Below, in pieces: positions 1-9,310 of a DNA stretch of 33,209 bases. A program made the position numbers and the translations under genes. Location: the NCBI GenBank assembly GCA_009920775.1, contig RFZI01000009.1, positions 1-33,209 of the forward strand, in the 5' to 3' direction. Origin of the DNA: Paracoccaceae bacterium. GTDB taxonomy: Bacteria > Pseudomonadota > Alphaproteobacteria > Rhodobacterales > Rhodobacteraceae. Under the pieces are notes generated by a model. The model was not told where the DNA came from and searched no databases. It saw only the letters and a list, made by a program, of their open reading frames with translations. Every line of letters begins with the position of its first letter. Position 1 is the stretch's first letter.

Positions 1-345
1 GCCGATTTCACCCATTGGCCGACCCTCGATCCGGTGATGCCGCAGGGGATCGAATGGATGTGGCTCGGCATGGTCGGCGCGGCCTCGGCTCTGGCGCACC
101 TGCTGATGACCTATGCCCTGCGCTTTGCCCCCTCGACCACGCTCGCGCCGCTGCACTATCTCGAGCTCATCAGCGCTGCGATCCTTGGCTATCTGTTCTT
201 CAGCGATTTCCCGAACTTGCTGACTTGGGCGGGCATCGCGATCATCGCGCTCTCGGGCCTCTACATCGTGCACCGCGAGCGCATCACCGCGCGGCGCGGG
301 TCGGTGGTCATGCCGCAGGTCTCGCCGCCGCGCAGCCCGAACTGA
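1..345 (+). CDS. EamA/DMT-family transporter, C-terminal part (cut by window edge)
   Basis: The reading frame is open from the first base and ends at TGA 343-345, so only the last 114 residues of a longer protein are present. They hold hydrophobic helices and the end-of-repeat pattern of the EamA (drug/metabolite transporter) family: 'AHLLMTYALRFAP', 'LHYLELISA', then a final helix and a basic tail 'HRERITARR'. The same pattern recurs at the end of the next gene ('AHLLMTWSLRFAP', 'MQYLEIPFG'), so the two are tandem paralogues. The family is inner-membrane, usually 10 helices, exporting metabolites or amino acids; the substrate cannot be read from sequence. Only 3 bases separate the stop from the next start, which suggests one transcript. 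Confidence 0.85.
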   Translation, partial: ADFTHWPTLDPVMPQGIEWMWLGMVGAASALAHLLMTYALRFAPSTTLAPLHYLELISAAILGYLFFSDFPNLLTWAGIAIIALSGLYIVHRERITARRGSVVMPQVSPPRSPN

Positions 346-348
346 GCG

Positions 349-1248
349 ATGTCAAAGCACTCTCATCTCGACCGGCCCTTTATCGGCATCCTGTTCATGC
401 TGGGCTTTTGCGTGCTTGCCCCCTTGGGCGATGCGTTGGCCAAGGTCTTGGGCGGGCGGCTCGATCTGGGGATGCTGGTGCTGACCCGCTTTGCGGCGCA
501 AGCGGCGATCCTTCTGCCGATTGCGCTCTGGTCAGGGGCGGCGCTCATGCTGCGCGGGCGGGTGCTGGCGCTTGTGACGACCCGAACGCTCCTGCATATC
601 GCCGGCATCAGCACGATGTTCACCTCGCTGCGCTATCTGCCCTTGGCCGATGCGCTGGCCATCGCCTTCGTGATGCCCTTCGTCATGCTGCTTCTGGGCA
701 AGTTCGTCTTGGGCGAAGAGGTGGGCCCGCACCGGCTTTGGGCTTCGGTCGTGGGCTTTGCCGGGACGCTTCTTGTGATCCAGCCCAATTTCGCCGAGGT
801 CGGCGCGCCTGCCCTTCTGCCGGTTGGCGTGGCCGTGATCTTCGCCCTCTTCATGCTGGTGACGCGCCAGATCGCCAAAGAGATCGATCCCGTCACGCTT
901 CAGGCGGTGAGCGGGCTTCAGGCCAGCGCGATCCTCTTGCCGGTTTTGATTTTCCTGCCCGACCTGCCGGGCAGCGGGTTTGCCGCCTTTGATCTGACGA
1001 CCGGCTGGCTCCTTCTCGCGCTCGGATCAGTCGGCACCGCCGCGCACCTTTTGATGACATGGAGCCTGCGCTTTGCCCCCGCCTCGACGCTTGCACCGAT
1101 GCAATACCTTGAGATCCCCTTCGGCACGGTGATCGGCTGGCTCATCTTCCGCGATCTGCCCAATGGCCTCGCCGCGCTTGGCATCCTCGTGACGATCGGC
1201 GCCGGTCTCTACATCATCCTGCGCGAAAGGCGGCTTGCACGGAGCTGA
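349..1248 (+). CDS. EamA/DMT-family transporter (299 aa)
   Basis: A complete inner-membrane protein of 299 residues with about ten hydrophobic segments arranged as two EamA repeats, the usual size for the family. The second repeat ends with 'LRFAPASTLAP' and 'GLYIILRERR', closely matching the truncated gene upstream. The ATG at 349 directly follows the previous stop and is the first start in frame; there is little room for a separate ribosome binding site, which fits translational coupling. Family members export amino acids, nucleosides or drugs, and the substrate here is unknown. Its last 35 bases overlap the 3' end of the convergent thiamine diphosphokinase gene. Confidence 0.88.
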   Translation: MSKHSHLDRPFIGILFMLGFCVLAPLGDALAKVLGGRLDLGMLVLTRFAAQAAILLPIALWSGAALMLRGRVLALVTTRTLLHIAGISTMFTSLRYLPLADALAIAFVMPFVMLLLGKFVLGEEVGPHRLWASVVGFAGTLLVIQPNFAEVGAPALLPVGVAVIFALFMLVTRQIAKEIDPVTLQAVSGLQASAILLPVLIFLPDLPGSGFAAFDLTTGWLLLALGSVGTAAHLLMTWSLRFAPASTLAPMQYLEIPFGTVIGWLIFRDLPNGLAALGILVTIGAGLYIILRERRLARS

Positions 1249-1876
1249 CGACCACATCGAAGCCTTCGAGAGGCACGGCCATCAGCACCGGCCCTTCGGC
1301 GCGGACCCTGACCTCGCCCGCCACCTCGTTCGAGATCGAGATGAACCCGTCCGGCGCCATATCGGCCCCGTCGACATCCCAACGCAGACCTTCGGTCCAA
1401 AGCCGCGCTGCGCCCATGGGCAGGAGCGATAGACGCATCCCACCCGGCAGCGAAAGGCGCAGACCCATCTCGGGCACCACGCAGCAGACATCCGCGTCGT
1501 TCAAAAGGATCACGGCCCGATCCCGATGCCGCGCCAAGACGTTGAGCGAGGCGAGGCTGTGATCCATACGCCCGCCAAGAAACCCGACCCCGATCACCAA
1601 GGGCGCGGCAATCCGCGTCAGGCATTTCTCGAAGTCGGTCGTTTCCTGCTCTGGGATGTGATACAAGCGGTCTGCGCATGCCGCGCGCGCCGCGGGCGCC
1701 AAACTGTCCATGTCTCCGATGATGGCAACGGGCGAGAGCCCGGCGGCGAGCACATCGTCAGCCCCGCCATCGGCCGCAACGATTCTCGGCGCAACGGCTC
1801 TCGCCAGAGTCAGAAGTTCAGCAACAATCGGGCCGCCGCCAATCAAAGTAACCGCATCTTCGAGATCAACAATCAT
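1214..1876 (-). CDS. thiN: Thiamine diphosphokinase
   Basis: A 220-residue cytosolic enzyme that transfers pyrophosphate from ATP to thiamine to make thiamine diphosphate. The family motifs appear in order: ADGGAD at residues 35-40, GDMDS at 54-58, TDFEK around 80-84 and GGRMDH at 101-106; these form the ATP/Mg and substrate site. The C-terminal half is a beta-rich domain as in other members. Length is normal for bacterial thiamine pyrophosphokinases. The gene is divergent from the acidic-protein gene at 2025 and its 3' end overlaps the EamA gene by 35 bases. Some alphaproteobacteria have this salvage enzyme beside thiamine transporters, but none is seen here. No TPP riboswitch was recognised upstream. 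Confidence 0.9.
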   Translation of the reverse strand: MIVDLEDAVTLIGGGPIVAELLTLARAVAPRIVAADGGADDVLAAGLSPVAIIGDMDSLAPAARAACADRLYHIPEQETTDFEKCLTRIAAPLVIGVGFLGGRMDHSLASLNVLARHRDRAVILLNDADVCCVVPEMGLRLSLPGGMRLSLLPMGAARLWTEGLRWDVDGADMAPDGFISISNEVAGEVRVRAEGPVLMAVPLEGFDVVVSSVQAAFRAG

Positions 1877-1900
1877 GGAGCCTGCCGCCGATTACCTTCA

Positions 1901-1939
1901 TTTTAGGAAACATTCCCTAAAAGTGTCACAAAATGACAC
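1901..1939. promoter_or_regulatory. Two adjacent palindromes in the divergent control region
   Basis: The 148-base gap between the divergent genes at 1876 and 2025 carries two inverted repeats side by side. Bases 1901-1922 form an imperfect 22-base palindrome with arms TTTTAGG and CCTAAAA. Bases 1923-1939 form GTGTCA-CAAAA-TGACAC, a perfect 6-base inverted repeat. Neither is followed by a T-run, so operators are more likely than terminators. The position would suit control of either gene. No regulator gene lies nearby. Confidence 0.5.
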
Positions 1940-2024
1940 CGACCTGATCTCGTTTCCGTTCCGGGTTGCGAACCAATTGGTGATAAACAGACTGACGGTG
2001 GGAATGGCAGAAAGCGAGTAAAGA

Positions 2025-4049
2025 ATGGTTGGATCGAGCAAGATTTTGACCGTCTCCTATGGCACTTTCTCGTGCACGCTCGAAGGTTTCGACGATTCCT
2101 TCGACACGATGAAGGCCATTGCGGAGTATTTCCGCGATCTTGCGGCGGACGACCGCTACTTTGGCGCAGAGCCTCCGACTCCGGATGCCGATATGCTTGC
2201 CCGGATTGCCGAGCGCGAAATCGATCGCCGGGTCGAAGCACGGATGGAGTCGTCAGGAATTGTCCTGCGGGCTGCGATTGCCGACGAAGCGCGGGCCGCT
2301 CCCGCGCCCCAGCCAGTTCGTGCCGAGGCCCAGCCCGCGCCGGAGACCGCCACAGAACCAGCCGCCGAGGAAATCTATGTGCCGCCGATGCCGGCGCCGC
2401 GCGACGAACCGGCCACCGTCGATGCCGAGAGCGTCGCCGCCAAACTCCAGCGCATCCGCGCGGTCGTTGGCCGCTCCGCCACGGCTGGTGCTTCGGAAAG
2501 CTATGTCGAAGACCTTTCCCTTGCCGAGGTTGTGGCCGATCCGGTCGTCGATCAATCCTATGACGACGAAGGTGAAGAGCCGGTCGCAGAGATGATCGCT
2601 GAGCCGGTCGAGGCGTTTGACGAGCCGGTCTTTGAAGAGCTGGCCGTTGCTGACGCCGCGGAGAACTTCGTCGCTGAGCTGGCCCAAGAGGCCGACCTTG
2701 CCGACGAGGATGGCATTGTCGCAACAGAAGAAGTTCTGGCCGAGATCCCCGAGGAAATCCTCGAGGATGAGGTCAGCGAAGAAGACATAGCCGAGCTTGA
2801 GGCGTTGATCGCTGCCGCCGACGACGCTGAAGACCTTTATGAAGAGGACTTCGACGAGGTCTCGGAGGAGGATGAGGCCGCCGTTGCCGAAACCGAAGAA
2901 TTGGACGACGACGAAGACGGCTGGGATGAGGTCGAGAATGATCTTGCCGCCGACGGCACTATCGAAGAACCGATCAGCAGCAAGGTTTTTCAGCTGACCG
3001 AAGCTATGGAAGCCGAGGATGACGCCGAAGAGGCCTATGCCGAGGACGATGCCGACGACGAAGCCGATGTTGACCTGATCGCCGCCGTCGCTGAGGAAGC
3101 GCCGGATCTGGCCGCACTTGACGGTCTGGAAGAACTTGAAGCCTTCAACGAGTTCGACGACGGCGAATTGTCGGAAGAGGACGAAGCGGCCCTGATGCGG
3201 GATCTCGCTTGGGCCGACGAGGACGAGGATGACGACGAAGCCGACGAGATGGCCTTCGACGAAGACGACCTCGATGAAGACCTAGACGAAGAAGACATCA
3301 CACCGGTCGAAAGCGCCCGCGAGATGCTCGGCGCCGAGCCGGACGAGGATGAGGCCGCGATGGCCCGGATCATGTCCCAGACCGATGTCGAGATGGATCA
3401 GCCCGAGAACAAGGTGCGCCGCGACGCGATCGCCCACCTGAAAGCCGCCTATGCGGCAACCGAGGCGGCCCGCGCTCTTGGCGAAACGCCGGGCGACGAC
3501 ACCGAAGTGCGTAGCGCCTTCCGTCAGGATCTCGACACTGTGATCCGACCCGTGCGCCGCGTCCCGCGCCCCGAAAGTGGCGAACATCGTACCGAACGCC
3601 CCGAGCGTCCCGAGCGTCCCCGCGTCGCGCCCCTGCGGCTGGTTGCCTCTCAGCGCGTCGACATAGAGCCGGCGCCGGTGTCGCCCGCGGCAATCTCGCC
3701 CGTGCGCCCGCGCCGGGCCGAGCCGGTCGAGCGCCCACAAGCGGCCACCCCGCGTGGCGCCGGCAGCTTTGCCGACTATGCCGAAGAGGTTGGCGCGACG
3801 AGCCTTGCCGAGCTTCTCGAAGCGGCAGCCGCCTATACCTCTTATGTCGAAGGCGTCGATGAATTCTCGCGCCCGCAGATCATGAAGAAGGTCCGAGACC
3901 TCTCGCCGGACGACTTCAACCGCGAGGACGGGCTGCGCTCTTTCGGGACGCTCCTGCGCCAAGGCCGGATCATGAAGATCCGCAACGGCCGGTTCCAGGT
4001 GTCGGAGCAGACCCGCTTCCGCCCCGAGCCGCGCGCCGCACAGGGCTGA
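2025..4049 (+). CDS. Large acidic protein of unknown function (674 aa)
   Basis: A 674-residue soluble protein with no signal peptide or membrane segment. It has three zones. Residues 1 to about 90 look like an ordered domain containing the phrase 'LTVSYGTFSCTLEGF' and a charged helix. Residues about 90-460 are low-complexity and dominated by Glu, Asp and Ala, with runs such as DEDEDDDEADE, and are probably disordered. The last ~110 residues are again ordered ('SFADYAEEVGATSLAELL', 'RPQIMKKVRDLSP', 'GTLLRQGRIMKI'), preceded by an Arg/Pro-rich linker. From memory, Rhodobacterales homologues are sometimes labelled chemotaxis protein CheA, but I see no histidine kinase or P1 motif, so I do not adopt that name. 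It is monocistronic, with its own upstream palindromes and a terminator at 4069. Confidence 0.8.
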   Translation: MVGSSKILTVSYGTFSCTLEGFDDSFDTMKAIAEYFRDLAADDRYFGAEPPTPDADMLARIAEREIDRRVEARMESSGIVLRAAIADEARAAPAPQPVRAEAQPAPETATEPAAEEIYVPPMPAPRDEPATVDAESVAAKLQRIRAVVGRSATAGASESYVEDLSLAEVVADPVVDQSYDDEGEEPVAEMIAEPVEAFDEPVFEELAVADAAENFVAELAQEADLADEDGIVATEEVLAEIPEEILEDEVSEEDIAELEALIAAADDAEDLYEEDFDEVSEEDEAAVAETEELDDDEDGWDEVENDLAADGTIEEPISSKVFQLTEAMEAEDDAEEAYAEDDADDEADVDLIAAVAEEAPDLAALDGLEELEAFNEFDDGELSEEDEAALMRDLAWADEDEDDDEADEMAFDEDDLDEDLDEEDITPVESAREMLGAEPDEDEAAMARIMSQTDVEMDQPENKVRRDAIAHLKAAYAATEAARALGETPGDDTEVRSAFRQDLDTVIRPVRRVPRPESGEHRTERPERPERPRVAPLRLVASQRVDIEPAPVSPAAISPVRPRRAEPVERPQAATPRGAGSFADYAEEVGATSLAELLEAAAAYTSYVEGVDEFSRPQIMKKVRDLSPDDFNREDGLRSFGTLLRQGRIMKIRNGRFQVSEQTRFRPEPRAAQG

Positions 4050-4068
4050 ACCACCAGACAGAAAGAAG

Positions 4069-4098
4069 AAAAGGCGGAGGAACCCCCTCCGCCTTTTT
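4069..4098. terminator. Bidirectional rho-independent terminator
   Basis: A 10-12 bp stem AAGGCGGAGG (4071-4080) pairs with CCTCCGCCTT (4086-4095) around a 5-base loop. It is flanked by A residues on the left and a T-run on the right (4094-4098). It can end transcripts of the acidic-protein gene on plus and of the purA operon on minus. The T-run touches the stop codon of the minus-strand DUF2842 gene. Confidence 0.9.
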
Positions 4099-4337
4099 CA
4101 TTTTTCGCCGTCGGTCTCTTGCGGCGCGTCGGGATCGGCCTTGCCCACCCCGAGAAAGACAAACCTCAGCGGGAAGGCCCAAGCCACCCCAAGAAAGATA
4201 TAGGTCGGCAGTTCAAGCCAATGCGGCAGGCGGTCCATAGACGACATGATCGTAACTGCCATGACCACATAAGCGGGCAGGCCCACGATCAGGACCAGAA
4301 GCGAAAGCCTGCGGCGGGCCTTATAGCTCAAAGCCAT
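4098..4337 (-). CDS. DUF2842 small membrane protein
   Basis: A 79-residue protein starting 'MALSYKARRRLSLLVL' with two hydrophobic segments: one at about residues 10-32, one at about 44-63 ('PTYIFLGVAWAFPLRFVFLG'). This matches the short DUF2842 inner-membrane family of alphaproteobacteria as I recall it; no function is known. I chose the ATG at 4337 over the longer frame to 4382, because the longer start would lie inside the purA coding region and add an unrelated Ser/Arg-rich stretch. The start lies 4 bases after the purA stop, so the gene is probably co-transcribed and coupled with purA. The shared terminator follows directly. Confidence 0.75.
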   Translation of the reverse strand: MALSYKARRRLSLLVLIVGLPAYVVMAVTIMSSMDRLPHWLELPTYIFLGVAWAFPLRFVFLGVGKADPDAPQETDGEK

Positions 4338-4341
4338 CGGA

Positions 4342-5634
<1,293 letters not shown>

Positions 5635-5769
5635 GATTGGAATCCCTTTGGTGTAAACCCGCGCCCGTATAACGCCGCGCCCCATGAAGCGAAACCTCAA
5701 TTTCGCCGCAGGGCTGGACGGGGCCGCCCGACCGCGCCATGTTTTACCCAAGGACAACCGGAGGCTGAC

Positions 5770-6165
5770 ATGGGCTTTCTCTTGCGCTGGGGCTTTGCCT
5801 TTGCCCTGCTGGCCGCGACCTATAACCCGACCAAGTGGAATTATGCCCACTGGGCCAGCGTGGGTTGGGGCGATCAGATGTCGCTTGTCGTGCTGGCGGG
5901 GCTAGTCCTGTTCATCGGCTATGTCATCTATGTGCGGGCCACGCTGCGGTCGATCGGCGTCTTTGGCATGGTCCTCTTGCTGGCGGTGGCCGGAACCCTC
6001 GTTTGGGTGCTTTACGATTACGACGTGATCGACCTGACCAACCCCACGGTCAACACATGGCTCGGCCTCCTGATCGTTTCGCTGGTGCTGGCGATCGGGC
6101 TTGGATGGTCGATCGTGCGCAGGCGGCTTTCGGGGCAGGCCGATGTCGATGACGTGGACGAATAG
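5770..6165 (+). CDS. Small four-helix membrane protein, DUF6524-like
   Basis: A 131-residue protein beginning '[28 protein letters not shown]'-like (shown in part) with four hydrophobic segments at about residues 3-18, 38-54, 64-82 and 93-115, and an acidic tail ending VDDVDE. It fits a conserved small inner-membrane family that I believe is DUF6524; the name is from memory. The function is unknown. The start at 5770 has the ribosome site CCGGAGG 5-6 bases upstream. It is divergent from purA and lies 84 bases before secG, which has its own promoter. Confidence 0.75.
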   Translation: MGFLLRWGFAFALLAATYNPTKWNYAHWASVGWGDQMSLVVLAGLVLFIGYVIYVRATLRSIGVFGMVLLLAVAGTLVWVLYDYDVIDLTNPTVNTWLGLLIVSLVLAIGLGWSIVRRRLSGQADVDDVDE

Positions 6166-6187
6166 AGCCCATTCCCCGATTGAGGGC

Positions 6188-6216
6188 TTGCGGCTTGCGT
6201 CCTCACCTTCTAGATA
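6188..6216 (+). promoter_or_regulatory. Probable sigma-70 promoter of secG
   Basis: TTGCGG at 6188-6193 and TAGATA at 6211-6216 are separated by exactly 17 bases. The predicted start of transcription falls about 25 bases before the secG start codon. The TTGCGG form of the -35 box is common in alphaproteobacterial housekeeping promoters. Confidence 0.6.
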
Positions 6217-6249
6217 CCTCCCGGTTATTGCCGTCTAGATGAGACCAAT

Positions 6250-6606
6250 ATGGAAAACGTCGTCCTTGTCATTCACCTGATCCTTGCGCTTTCGCTGATT
6301 GGCGCGGTGCTTTTACAGCGCTCCGAGGGTGGCGGCCTTGGCATGGGTGGCGGCAGCGGCGTCATGTCGGCGCGTGGTGCGGCCACGGCGATGGGCAAGG
6401 TCACTTGGGCTCTGGCCATCGGTTTCATCTGCACCTCGATCGCGCTCACCATCATCGCCGCCGAGAAATCGGCCGGTGTTTCGGTGATCGACCGCCTCGG
6501 CACGGCTCCGGTCGAGGCCCCTGTTTCGACCACGCCGGATCTTGGTTCGGATCTCTTGATGCCGAGCGCGGATGACGGCGCACCGCTGCTTCCAAGCGGC
6601 AACTAA
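6250..6606 (+). CDS. secG: Preprotein translocase subunit SecG
   Basis: A 118-residue inner-membrane subunit of the SecYEG protein-export channel. The N-terminal helix (about residues 3-21) is followed by the family-defining loop 'LLQRSEGGGLGMGGGSG' and a second helix at about 51-69, as in all SecG proteins. The remaining ~48 residues form a Pro/Ser/Asp-rich tail, common in alphaproteobacterial SecG and not conserved. The ATG at 6250 lies downstream of a good promoter. The order secG-pyrG is, to my knowledge, common in alphaproteobacteria. The gap to pyrG holds a separate promoter and a palindrome, so pyrG is probably also transcribed on its own. Confidence 0.95.
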   Translation: MENVVLVIHLILALSLIGAVLLQRSEGGGLGMGGGSGVMSARGAATAMGKVTWALAIGFICTSIALTIIAAEKSAGVSVIDRLGTAPVEAPVSTTPDLGSDLLMPSADDGAPLLPSGN

Positions 6607-6633
6607 CCACTAGCCTTTGCCCCCTTATGGGCA

Positions 6634-6654
6634 TACGCAACATCATGTTGCGTA
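6634..6654. promoter_or_regulatory. Perfect 21-base palindrome upstream of pyrG
   Basis: Arms TACGCAACAT (6634-6643) and ATGTTGCGTA (6645-6654) are exact reverse complements around a single C. A further direct copy of the half-site core GTTGCGT occurs at 6659-6665, 12 bases from the copy at 6647-6653. There is no T-run, so it is not a terminator. It ends 5 bases before the -35 box of the probable pyrG promoter, a classic place for an operator. Confidence 0.6.
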
Positions 6655-6659
6655 ACCGG

Positions 6660-6689
6660 TTGCGTTTGCGGGGCGAATCCGGCTACACT
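6660..6689 (+). promoter_or_regulatory. Probable pyrG promoter
   Basis: TTGCGT at 6660-6665 and TACACT at 6684-6689 with an 18-base spacer resemble a sigma-70 promoter. The predicted 5' leader to the pyrG start is about 80 bases. Confidence 0.45.
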
Positions 6690-6777
6690 GAATTCCCGTG
6701 ATGATGCGATCCTGAAGGATGCCTCGCGGGGCCGCATTTCCTGAAATTTGAAGAGCGAAAAAGGGGACGAGCGGCCC

Positions 6778-8421
6778 ATGGCGAGATATGTTTTCATTAC
6801 CGGCGGCGTGGTCTCCTCGCTGGGCAAAGGCCTTGCTTCGGCGGCACTCGGGGCGCTCCTTCAAGCGCGGGGCTTTTCGGTGCGCCTGAGGAAACTCGAT
6901 CCCTATCTCAACGTCGATCCGGGCACGATGTCGCCTTTCGAGCACGGCGAGGTCTTCGTCACTGACGACGGCGCCGAGACCGACCTCGACCTTGGCCACT
7001 ATGAGCGCTTCACCGGTGTCGCGTGCCGCAAGACCGATTCCGTCTCCTCGGGGCGCATCTATTCCAACGTGCTCGAGAAAGAGCGCCGCGGCGATTACCT
7101 CGGCAAGACCATTCAGGTCATTCCGCACGTGACCAACGAGATCAAGGATTTCCTTCGCGTCGGCGACGAGGAAGTGGATTTCATGCTCTGCGAGATCGGC
7201 GGCACGGTGGGCGATATCGAGGGCCTGCCTTTCTTCGAGGCGATCCGCCAGTTCGCCCATGAAAAGCCGCGCGGCGAGTGTATCTTTATGCACCTCACCC
7301 TCCTGCCCTATCTCGCTGCCTCGGGCGAGTTGAAAACCAAGCCGACCCAGCACTCGGTGAAAGAGCTCCAGTCGATCGGTATCGCACCGGATGTGCTCGT
7401 CTGCCGGTCGGAGCATCCGATCCCTGAGCGCGAGCGTGAGAAGATCGCGCTCTTCTGTAACGTTCGCAAAGAGGCGGTCGTGGCGGCCTATGACCTGAAG
7501 TCGATCTATGAGGCGCCGCTCGCCTATCACCGCGAGGGGCTTGATCAGGCGGTGCTTGATGCCTTCGGTATCTCGCCGGCGCCGCGGCCGAACCTTGAGA
7601 AATGGCTCGACGTGCAGGACCGGATCCACAACACCGACGGAGAGGTGAATGTCGCCATCGTAGGCAAATATATCCAGCTTGAGGATGCCTATAAGTCGAT
7701 CAAGGAAGCCCTGACCCATGGCGGCATGGCCAACCGGGTGAAGGTCAACGTCAATTGGGTCGACGCTGAGGATTTCGACCGCGAGGATGTGGGCGAGCGG
7801 CTTTCCGGCTATCACGCGATCCTCGTGCCGGGCGGCTTCGGTGAGCGCGGCACCGAAGGCAAGATCAAGGCTGCACAATTCGCGCGTGAGCGGAATGTGC
7901 CCTATCTCGGCATCTGTCTGGGGATGCAGATGGCGGTGATCGAGGCGGCACGCAATGTCGCTGGTGTGGCCAAGGCGGGATCGGAAGAGTTTGACCACGA
8001 GAAGGGTGAGAAGCGCTTCGAGCCGGTCGTCTATCACTTGAAAGAATGGGTGCAGGGCAACCACACCGTGAGCCGCAAGGCAGATGACGACAAGGGCGGC
8101 ACGATGCGCCTTGGCGCCTATAGCGCCAACCTCAAGGAAGGCTCGAAGGTGGCGGAGGTTTATGGCGCGACGGCAATCGAAGAGCGGCACCGCCATCGCT
8201 ATGAGGTGGACCTCAAGTACAAGGACAAGCTGGAGAGCTGTGGTCTGGTGTTTTCGGGGATGAGCCCGGACGGGCGGCTGCCGGAGATCGTCGAGTGGAA
8301 GGACCATCCCTGGTTCATCGGCGTGCAGTATCACCCCGAGTTGAAGTCCAAGCCCTTTGCGCCGCATCCTTTGTTTGCCGATTTCATTCGCGCGGCGGTG
8401 GATACCTCGCGGCTCGTGTAA
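6778..8421 (+). CDS. pyrG: CTP synthase
   Basis: A 547-residue cytosolic enzyme that makes CTP from UTP, ATP and glutamine. The N-terminal amidoligase domain (about 1-265) starts with '[15 protein letters not shown]' and holds '[10 protein letters not shown]' and '[12 protein letters not shown]'. The C-terminal glutaminase domain (about 290-540) has the nucleophile in 'GICLGMQ' and the His-Glu pair in 'YHPE'. Length is normal. The start at 6778 (MARYVF) matches the family and has AAGGGG upstream; the 10-residue longer frame has no support. The gene has its own probable promoter and an adjacent 21-base palindrome. A long antisense frame covers the gene, but it is a high-GC artefact. Confidence 0.98.
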   Translation: MARYVFITGGVVSSLGKGLASAALGALLQARGFSVRLRKLDPYLNVDPGTMSPFEHGEVFVTDDGAETDLDLGHYERFTGVACRKTDSVSSGRIYSNVLEKERRGDYLGKTIQVIPHVTNEIKDFLRVGDEEVDFMLCEIGGTVGDIEGLPFFEAIRQFAHEKPRGECIFMHLTLLPYLAASGELKTKPTQHSVKELQSIGIAPDVLVCRSEHPIPEREREKIALFCNVRKEAVVAAYDLKSIYEAPLAYHREGLDQAVLDAFGISPAPRPNLEKWLDVQDRIHNTDGEVNVAIVGKYIQLEDAYKSIKEALTHGGMANRVKVNVNWVDAEDFDREDVGERLSGYHAILVPGGFGERGTEGKIKAAQFARERNVPYLGICLGMQMAVIEAARNVAGVAKAGSEEFDHEKGEKRFEPVVYHLKEWVQGNHTVSRKADDDKGGTMRLGAYSANLKEGSKVAEVYGATAIEERHRHRYEVDLKYKDKLESCGLVFSGMSPDGRLPEIVEWKDHPWFIGVQYHPELKSKPFAPHPLFADFIRAAVDTSRLV

Positions 8422-8470
8422 GAGGGGGCTCTGCCCCCTCCCCTTCGGGGCTCCCCCGGAGTATTTGAGG
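8422..8470. repeat. Palindromic intergenic element with GGAGTATTT tail
   Basis: Directly after the pyrG stop, GAGGGGGC (8422-8429) pairs with GCCCCCTC (8433-8440) around TCT. CCCC-TTC-GGGG (8440-8450) follows as a second hairpin, then CTCCCCCGGAGTATTT. I recognise this pattern (GGGGGCTCTGCCCCC, then CCGGAGTATTT, then a CCAAAAGAAG-like end) as a repeated intergenic element of Rhodobacterales chromosomes. There is no long T-run, so it is not an ordinary terminator, though it may end or stabilise the pyrG message. Confidence 0.55.
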
Positions 8471-8491
8471 CCAAAAGAAGCGGAAGGCGGG

Positions 8492-9286
8492 ATGTTCTCC
8501 TATCAGCACGGCTATCATGCGGGGAATATGGCGGATGTGCACAAGCACGCGCTTTTGGCGTGGATGCTGGGGTATCTGACGCAGAAGGACAAACCGCTGA
8601 GTTATCTGGAGACGCACGCGGGCCGCGGGCTTTACCGGCTGGATGCGCCCGAGGCCATGAAGACCGGCGAGGCGGCGGCGGGGATAGAACGGGTGAAGCA
8701 GCTTGGCTGGTTTGCGGCGGAGCATTCCTATGCAGTTGCGCTGGCGAAAGTGCGGGCCGCGCATGGGGCGGCGGCTTATCCGGGGTCGCCTTTGGTGGCG
8801 GAGGGGTTCCTGCGGGCGGGAGACCGGATGGTGCTTGCCGAGTTGCATCCGCAAGAGCACGCGGCGCTTGCCGGGGTCATAGGCGGGCGGGCGCAGGTTT
8901 TGAAAGAGGACGGGGCGAAGATGGCGCTGCGTCTGGTGCCGCCGGAGCCGAAGCGGGGCTTGATGCTCATTGATCCGAGCTATGAGATCAAGGGCGACTA
9001 TGAGGCGGCGGCCAAGCTCGTGCGGCAGGTGCATGGGCGGTGGGCGGTCGGCGTGATCGTGCTGTGGTATCCGATCCTGACCTCGGGGCTGCATCGGTCG
9101 ATGATTGTCGAGTTGGAGCGGGCTTTGCCGGACGGTGTGCGCCATGAGGTGCGGTTTCCGCCGGCGCGCGAGGGGCACCGGATGGTCGGATCGGGGCTTT
9201 TCGTCGTCAATCCTCCTTTCGGCTTCAGCGCCGAGGCGGCGCGGCTTTCACGGCTCTTTGACGGTCTCACCCCCTTTTCGGGGTGA
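8492..9286 (+). CDS. rlmJ: 23S rRNA (adenine-2030-N6)-methyltransferase RlmJ
   Basis: A 264-residue SAM-dependent methyltransferase that modifies A2030 of 23S rRNA. The N-terminus 'MFSYQHGYHAGNMADVHKH' is the RlmJ signature, followed by 'YLETHAGRGLY' (SAM-binding loop) and the catalytic 'DPSYE' near residue 166. The C-terminal 'GSGLFVVNPPF' also matches. The start at 8492 has GGAAGGCGGG just upstream; a longer frame upstream runs back across the palindromic element and pyrG and is spurious. The gene begins a probable run of three same-strand genes with gaps of 24 and 2 bases. Codon use is G-heavy at third positions compared with pyrG (many ggg, gcg), which is unusual but not proof of transfer. 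Confidence 0.93.
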   Translation: MFSYQHGYHAGNMADVHKHALLAWMLGYLTQKDKPLSYLETHAGRGLYRLDAPEAMKTGEAAAGIERVKQLGWFAAEHSYAVALAKVRAAHGAAAYPGSPLVAEGFLRAGDRMVLAELHPQEHAALAGVIGGRAQVLKEDGAKMALRLVPPEPKRGLMLIDPSYEIKGDYEAAAKLVRQVHGRWAVGVIVLWYPILTSGLHRSMIVELERALPDGVRHEVRFPPAREGHRMVGSGLFVVNPPFGFSAEAARLSRLFDGLTPFSG

Positions 9287-9310
9287 GCGAGGAAGCCTAT
9301 ACCTCTTTCT

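Noticed and set aside
2750-3380. Acidic codon repeats (GAC/GAG/GAT/GAA runs) as a tandem DNA repeat
   Set aside because: The runs are irregular at DNA level; they reflect an acidic protein composition, not a unit repeat.
5635-5850. 72-residue N-terminal extension of PurA
   Set aside because: The PurA family starts at MANVVVVG with a good ribosome site; the extension is Arg/Pro-rich and overlaps the divergent gene's front.
6643-8367. 574-residue open frame on the minus strand opposite pyrG
   Set aside because: It is the antisense shadow of a high-GC gene; it has no family motifs and pyrG is certain.
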